64,000 bases of DNA from Lamellibrachia satsuma (Eukaryota; Annelida; Polychaeta; Sabellida; Siboglinidae): NCBI GenBank assembly GCA_033239005.1, contig BSQZ01000073.1:624501-688500 (forward strand), given 5' to 3'. Below the pieces are notes generated by a model, which saw only the letters and a list, made by a program, of their open reading frames with translations, was not told the DNA's origin and did no database searches. The position numbers and the translations under genes are program-made. Shown in pieces: positions 40,301-49,300 of the stretch. Each line of letters starts with the position of its first letter. Position 1 is the first letter of the stretch.

Positions 40301-43300
40301 CCCCGCAGATGCAGTATCCACATGAAGGATAAACTGAAACGGGAACTCGAGAATATGGTCTCCCAAGGGGTCATACGCAAAGTAAAGGAGCACACAGATA
40401 TCTTCACAAAATACCTACCTTGGAGGAAATCAACCCAGAACTTGCTAAAGCCAAAGTGTTTAGCAAGTTAGATGCAAAAGCCGGATACTGGTCAGTTCAT
40501 CTCAATAAAGATTTGCAGCTGCTAACTACGTTTCATACGCCATTCGGCAGATTTTGCTGGTGAAGACTTCCTTTTGGATTGAATGTCTCTCAAGACATAT
40601 TTGAAGCCAAAATGAACCAAATCCTGGAGGGCCTGAATTGGGATCACAGGCTTCACCGATGATGTGTGTGTATCTGGCGAGAACAATGAGGACCATGATA
40701 GGAATCTGATCAAGCTGATGGAGCAAGTGCGCGAGGAAGGGTTTGTATTCAACTCTACTAAATGCCTCTTCAAGCAAAAGAGCATTTCATTCTTCGGAAA
40801 CACCTACACCGACAATGGCATTACACCTGACGACGATAAGGTAAGTGACATACAGGACATGCCGACACCTGAAAATCTGGAAGACCTGCACCGATTCATG
40901 GGGATGATGACGTATTTCTCACAGTTCATTCCACACTTCACAGAGAGAGCACGTACACTACGAGGACTCTTAAAGAAGGATGTGCCATGGGTGTAGGATG
41001 TAGACCACCAGAGGAGTTTTGACGAGCTAAAACATGCCATCTCTGCGAATGCATGTTTACACTATTATGACCCGACTGAACCAGTTCACCTGTAAGTTGA
41101 TGCATCACAAAAAGGACTGGGGTTAGCACTTGTTCAGAAGTAGAGACCTGCAGCTTTCGGTTTGAAAACGCTAACAGAGTGTTAATCTCGATATAGCAAT
41201 ATCGAGCGTGAGATGCTTACAATCGTGCACGGCATCCAGCGATACCATACCTACCTGTATGGCAGACTGTTTACCATGGTCACAGACCACAAACCGCTGG
41301 TGATGATATGCGCAAAGCCACTACATGTGGCCCCACCAAGACTACAGCACATGTTACTGAAGATTCAAGGCTACAACTTCACCGTTGAATATCGGCTAGG
41401 TGAGCAGATGATCCTGGCAGACACGCAGTCGCTTGCATAACCCAATTAACAACGATGATGTTGATCTAGACTTGAGAGTTGACGGCTTGGCGTTGGAGGC
41501 TGATGATCCTAAACACTTGACAATCGCGCTCATCAACTTTCCTACATCTAAACAGCAGTTATTGAAGGACGAAATGTTGCGAGACGTCAAAGAGCTACCT
41601 ACAGACCTCAGAGTGTACTGGTCTTTTCACGATGAGCTAGCCATGGAAGCAAGTGTCATCTTCAAAGGTCGCCAGGTCGCCAGGGGGTCGAAAAGACGCG
41701 ACTACTTGCATGTAAGAGCGTATATTGGTTGAAAATCAACAAAGAGATTGAGAGCACTTGCAAAGACAAGCAAGACGGAAACAGACATGAACCGCTTTTA
41801 CCACATAATCTGCCAGCCAGACCATGGCAATATATATCGCGTCCGACTTGTTTCAAATCGGTGATCGCCACTACTTGATTACAGTGGACAGATATAGCAA
41901 ATACCCGATGGTCGACGAGATGACAGTTCCAATTACCAGCCATGCCATGGCTGAGAGTCTAAGCCACTACTGCTCAATGTTCGGACGACCTGATCAAAAA
42001 TATTGACAGACAATGGCCCACAACATACAGGCCAAGCGTTCAAGAAGTTTGTGGAGACTATTTGTTTTTGTGGAGTCGGGACATTGTGTCCTATTATTAT
42101 TATTATTATTATCATCTTTATTCAGACTCAAGATCTACAAACATGTACATATTAATCAAATTGAAAGTTACAAATAGCAGCTAGAAAACAAATTATATTG
42201 TGCTGAGATATGAAATCACAGCATTACATTCTTCCTTATTTAAGACATCGTCATTGTTACAATCTTTCATTTCAACCAATTCACAAATCATGTTTGCATT
42301 GTCATTTATTGATTTCAGAGGTTCAGGACATGTCCTTTCACTTCTCTTTTCGGTGTGAATCATTTCATTATACACAGATAGATCAAGATTGCCTAAGAGG
42401 ATTTAGCTGTGATAGAAGGTTTTTGTCATTGATATTATTTTGCCCTACAGCCACAACACCAGGTAAACAATGCAGCAACACTACCCTGGCGACAACCCCA
42501 GCAAAACACCCCTCTGTCACCCCGTCACGGTCGCCACTCGGGAGTGCCTCCTCCAGCCCATTTGACCTGGAGAAACACATTGCTCGCATCCAGATGTTCA
42601 CCAAGTCTCCGGGCGCTGAATTCGCCTATCATGGCCGCCCAATGTTTGAAGCATTCTCAGCCACAGACAATGAGGATGAACAACAGGTATGTTTGACTGT
42701 AGCCATGTGTTCTTGAGGTGGGACCCACATATTGGGCTGCTGTAGTACAGATTGTGCTGTATTGAAACTTGGGCAGTTTTGTTCATCCCACTTTTTAGGG
42801 CAGTAAAAGATACCACATAGGGCTACGTTCAGCCACCTGTCTTTAAAACTTTACAAGGGACTTCCCGCAATAAAAGTAAAAAAAATTCTCAAGAAGTTAG
42901 TTTGGGGAAAACGACAAAAAACAAATTGCCATCAGATATTATGAATATGACCAATACCTACCTGGGGTATGGAATGTCGTTTTTATAATCTGTTTCATAT
43001 AAACAACGTGGTAACTACGAAAACTAATAAAGTAAAATTATATTCAACATTTCTGATCTAAACATAGTCATTGCCCCATTAGGATAGGTCGTTGTAACAT
43101 CACTGTGCGATGTGCAATGACACAAAGCCAGTTGTTCGGTAGCGCCATGGATGCTCTCACTGTCTATTTGCATTTATTTTATGCATCTTTCTTCCAAAAC
43201 TGGTGGTGCATAGATTCCCACGTCTGACATGTTTCATAGATGTCACTCAAACCACCATATTTTTTAATGATGCTACGTGATTTAGTCACGGTTTTGAATG

Positions 43301-46300
43301 GGTCAAAAATAATGTGAATGCGATGTCAATATAAGGTTTGCGTGAGGTCATGCTGCCTAGCAACTGGCGGAGCCTCTTCCCAATTGGATAATTTTACAGC
43401 TCTTTTGCTGTTGATAACTAATTTATGCATGGACAGAGCAAAATTCTGACTTTAGCAGCATACAGCAGTAGGGATCACTTCCTGCGAGACAATATCAACC
43501 ATAACAGATTAACATGGAACTGTGTTTGTGTTCGAGAGTGCTAAAAGTTGACCAGTTTTCATTGATTTAAAAGTCCATCCACCAGAACAATATTAACTGT
43601 TAGTAGGCTAAAGACATATATAATATTAATAAGCACTTATAAAGTAGTAAAATTTGCTGGCTGATTTGTAAATAACATATTGAGTGATAACGATTTGTAT
43701 CCATGCAGCCGTTGGTGTAGTTGTTGCTATGATCTGTCTGTGCAGGTGGGGTCCACTCTAGTTGGTGTTGTTGCTGTGATCTTTCTGTGCAGGTGGAGTC
43801 CACTCCAGTTGGTGTAGTTGTTGCTATGATCTGTCTGTGCAGGTGTTGTTTTTGCTATGATCTGTGTGCAGGTGAAGTCCACTGCTGTTGGTGTTGTTGC
43901 TATGATCTGTCTGTGCAGGTGGGGTTTTTGCTATGATCTGTCTGTGCAGGTGGGGGTCCACTGTTATTGGTGTTGTTGTTGCTATGATCTGTCTGTGCAG
44001 GTGTAGTTGTTACTATGATCTGTCTGTGCAGGTGGAGTCCACTGCAGTTGGTGTAGTTGTTGCTATGATCTGTCTGTGCAGGTGGAGTCCACTCCAGTCG
44101 GAGTTGACACTGCAATGTCATTCATCAAGCCATTCTTTGAAGTCGCAGGTGGAGATGGCCCAGGAAATGTGTTTGCCTGCAAAAATAATGGTGAGTTCAT
44201 TCAGATAAATAGAGGCTAATTGAAATAACCCAAGGTGCCTATGTACGTAATAATATTTATATGACACCACATGTGTTGACAGATTTATGACATGTAATGT
44301 TGTACTTTAAATTTATAGAGGCAGAACAACGATGTATCCACAACAATGCGTGCTTAATCCTAGTCTTCATATATTCAACGAATTATCATACATTGTACCA
44401 ACAATAACACTTATTGATATTTAACAAATCACAATGTTAGCATCAGAATGCAAAATTTTTTCAATCTGATGTTTGACTAATTTGGAATGCGATCAAGCAC
44501 ATGTTAGCATAAATAAATGATTGTTTTGGCGCACAACAAAAATAACTGCAGGAATGTTTTACGTACCTGTTCATTTCCACTACTCATGGCTAGATATACT
44601 ACAATACGTAATATTAAGTTTTTTCTCATTAGATGTGTCATCTAATCACATTTTGAGACAGAATTTTAAAAACGTACAAACATCATGAACAATGTTTTTT
44701 GGGTAATGTATCGCGGTTGATCAAACAACAATGGCAACTGTGTTCAATGTTGATTTTTCCCAATTACAAATGCAGGAAACATTTTATTATTGCAACATTT
44801 CAGATGCATCACATGTTAGACCACGTGCAATATTAGATAATGATACCTGGGTATTCAGACCTTCACAAGTCAGTTACCTGATGTAACGATCAAAGTCAGT
44901 TCTTTTGATTAGTTTACAAAAGTTTGCTCTCTTATTAAACCGACTGCACATATTATTACTATTCACACACTACACATTTAAACATCAATGAACATATTAT
45001 TACTATTCAAGAAAAAGCAAAGGAGCAACAGATGCCACTCCCTGTGGCCTTTGTGGATCTTACAAAAGCTTTTGACTACGTGAATCCAGAAGCACTCTTC
45101 ACTATTCTCAAGAAAGTTGGATGTCCTCCAGTCTTACTTGATCTTATCAAATCATTCCATGAAAACATGCAAGGCACTGCCCAAGTTGATGGAATGATAT
45201 CAGAACCTTTTCCCATTGTAAATGGTGTGAAGCAGGGCTGTGTTTTGACCCCAACTCTTTTCAGGATATACTTCTCTGTAATATTGAGAGAAGCAAAGCA
45301 AAATGCTAACCCTGGTGTGGGCCTGAGAACCAGATTTAATGCCAATTTATTTTCTACATCATGCCTGAAGGCTAAGACCAAAATAATAATGTTATGTGTG
45401 TGCGAGACCCTCTATGCAAATGACGCTGCCTTCTGCTCTCATTCCGAGGAACAGTTGCAGTCTATCACAGACCTTCCAACATTTTACCAATAAAAAGCAG
45501 AAGATCTTCCTCTTCCTGTAAAAAAAGACAGAAGACTTTTTCTCGGAAAAAACAATCAAATTTTATGATACTAAATAACTATGTGAAGAACATAACAAAC
45601 ATTATATACAGTTTATTTACTATCTCAGACAGCTGATTGCAAGTGCAGACTACATTACATCCATTATCATAGGTGTTTCCTCGCCACACACTCAAGTCTC
45701 AGATGACCGGTCTGTGGTCCTCATTGTACACGATGAGGTCTTTTGAAGGCCTGAACTGTTGGCACTCGCAGTCCACGTTGATCTTGTAGTACAACAGGCT
45801 ACACAGTGTCTCTGCACTTAGTGATGCCTTCATGTCATTCTTTGCCTGGTCATAGGGAAGGATGAGTAGAGTTTTCATGAGTGTAGCCAGGTACTCGAAC
45901 CTAACTTGGCCACCGCAGCCCTTCAACTGCATCACCACTCGTCCACCTCGATGAACTAAGGCAGATCTGTGGCTACCTGAAAGTCCATCTATTCCTGAAC
46001 GGTGCTGTCCAGGTCATCGTCTGAGGTGCCAGGGACAAACTTCTCAACTAGAGACAGCACTGTCACTGAAAAAATGTTGAACCACGTTTATAAAATCATA
46101 AATATTTTCTTTATGGAAAGGTTAGAAAAGCACATGGTTCATGAAGATGAATGACTGTTGTCCAGCATAAAACATTAAATGATGCAGTCTCTTCCACAAT
46201 TTGGAACATTTTATTATTGTCTTCTGTTTATCTTAGATTATTTCTAGATAAAGATATGGACATGGTATGTAAGTGCAAATAGATTTTTAAGTGAAAATAC

Positions 46301-49300
46301 ATTAAACTACCAGTAGTCAGAAAGTGTATTAGAATTTAGAATCCTTAAAATAAGCATAAAAGCTGCTTTTAAATCATTAGACCAATCATTTACCATTAGC
46401 AGCCCTGAAGTCCAGTCTGTTTGCTGGGTTGCGCAGCGGAACAGTCTTCAGCGGAGTATTCATCTCAAAACTTTGCGGTGTAATGTTTCATTTTTGTCTG
46501 TGGATTGCCTCCGTTCTCTCCTATCATTTTACCCATCTTACTTCGTGGCGCAAGGAAACAATTATTAATAACTAACAACACTTTCTTTAACAACGAACAA
46601 AACCTTAAAACTATAAACAACAAAGTTCATGAGGATTCAGTTTCGCAGTAAACAGAGACAGAAAAATGGCGGGGTGAAAAATATACGGAGAAAATGTTTT
46701 ACTGCAATATCATTCATTGAAAAATATAACGCACCACCAAATGGCGGAGCTTCAAACCATTTAATAGAACTATTAAACATGATTACCTCTTAAGAAACTC
46801 GATATTCGATCTGAATACTTCAATAGAACCTCTTCATTTTCAATAGAACCTCTTCATTTTTTGCGATCACCGGCCAAGTCAGAAAAAGCGGAAGATTTTC
46901 TCAAAAACCGGAAAAGGCAGAAGATCTTCCGATAAAGTGGAAGACTTGGAAGGTCTGCTATCATAGACAGTTTTTTCCAATACTTGCTCAGCGTTTGGCC
47001 TCAAAATCAATGTCAAAAAGACTGTCATCATGAGCCACGGGACTCAAGCAGCCAAGATCACTCTCAGTGATGAAGCACTCGAAACCAGAAGATCTTCCGA
47101 TAAAGTGGAAGACTTGGAAGGTCTGTTATTATAGACAGTTTTTTCCAATACTTGCTCAGCGTTTGGCCTCAAAATCAATGTCAAAAAGTCATCATGAGCC
47201 ACTGGACTCAAGCAGCCTCTCAGTGATGAAGCACTCGAAACCATGGAGAACTTCTCATACTTAGACTCCATCATGTCCAACAATTTCACGCTTGACAAGG
47301 AACTTAACACACGACTAGGTAAAGCTGCAACATTCTTTGGAAAACTCTCAAAAAGAGTTTGGTCCAACAAGAGCCTGACACTACATACAAAACTGAAAGT
47401 GCTTCATGTATATTTCTAAAATAGAAATGGCTACGTTGGCTTGGTTATGTACACTGTATGTCCATTGACTGCTTTCCAAAACAAATTATGTACGGGCAGT
47501 TAACAGGAGACAAACGACCAGTTGGCCGACCCAAATTGAGATACAAAGATGTCATAAAAAGAGACCTGAAAGATTATGGCATCGATCAGTTGCTGAAGAA
47601 TGACCTACCTGGTGAACCAGTCTTACTGACGGTTCTGCCATAGACATCAAAGCATACCAGATTAACCAGGAGATCAAGCGTGCGAGGCATCATGCTCGCA
47701 GTTGACCAACATGATGCAGCAAACAAAAGCATTGTCTCACGAGACAGAAGTTGCAACTACTACACTACACATTTAAACATCAATGAACATATTACTATTC
47801 ACACACTACACATTTAAACATCAGTGAACATATTATTACTATTCACACACTATACATTTAAACATCAATGAACATATTACTATTCACACACTACACATTT
47901 AAACATCAATGAACATATTACTATTCACACACTACACATTTAAACATCAGTGAACATATTATTACTATTCACACACTATACATTTAAACATCAATGAACA
48001 TATTATTACTATTCACACACTACACATTTAAACATTAATGAACATATTATTATTCACACACTACACATTTACTCATCAATGAACCTGATTCGTGTTGAGC
48101 TAAATCAGTAGCAGATTGAGTTTTGAACTGTCTCGTCCTGTACTAATGTGTTATAACGATGTGTTGTTGGTGCAGCCAATGGTAAGACAGCCGCGACACA
48201 CATGTCACCTGCAGGCAACTCATTCACAGTGGCAAACACAGGTGAGGCACACAACACCCACACAGTCTGTGGGGCGGAGTTTACACAATAACCTATAGCT
48301 GTAAGTGAATCAGTCAATCAATAATTTATTTTTTAACAAACAGTACAAGTTCATGACAGCAAAATACAATATTATTTGCAACCTGTGAAATATAGGTATA
48401 ATTAAAGAGTAGTGTTTTGGAAAGGGGATGGACAGAGGTGTAATACATATCTATATTTCACCCCAATCAGTACGATTTTTATACAAATACAACATTGTAC
48501 TTACTAAAACTTATAAGTTACAATTCCGTAGCTAATGCATACACTGCCTACGAAATATAATGAATATTATTTTTGTCTTTTTTGACCCAACAATTAAAGT
48601 ACCTGTAACAGACTTTCAACAATCACTGGTTGCCTTCATCATTGTTACCCACATATATACAGTTGACTGCAATTGCATTAAATTTCTGTTAGTCCTACCG
48701 GTAATTCACAGAGAGAAGATCTTACACATTGCATTATTTAAACTTAGCATCTACATATTGCTTTGTTAAAACTTAGCATCTAGTGATAATTTCATGTAAT
48801 ATAGTTTTACTCCACAAACAGAAATCCACATCGATTTCTACTGAATGTATCTTTCTGTTAAGTCCCAAGTGTAGATAAATACAGTTTATTATTTAACAAG
48901 TTTGCCATCCAAGGCAAAGGCCCAGGGTCCAACAGTTATCGAGAGTTCAAACTTTTTTCATCCATGTGTAACCCGCCCTCCTGTTAAACATATTCACGCT
49001 ACTAGCATTTATACAATCTGCAAATAATTTATTCCATTCATTTATTGTCCGCTGTGAGATAATTTTCTGACATCAAATCTACACTGATCCTTCACTAATG
49101 TTACCTTGTGTCCTCTAGTTCTACTAGTTCTACTTTAAGTTCTACTTTAGGTAGGCAGGTAGTAATGACTACCTTCAAACAGTAGTTTACTGTCTATCAG
49201 AGTAAACAACATGACAGCTCTTTAAACATTGATCTTACATATATATATATATATAATCTTTTGTTAGTAAAGCTGTAAAATAAGCTAAAAATACTGAAAG

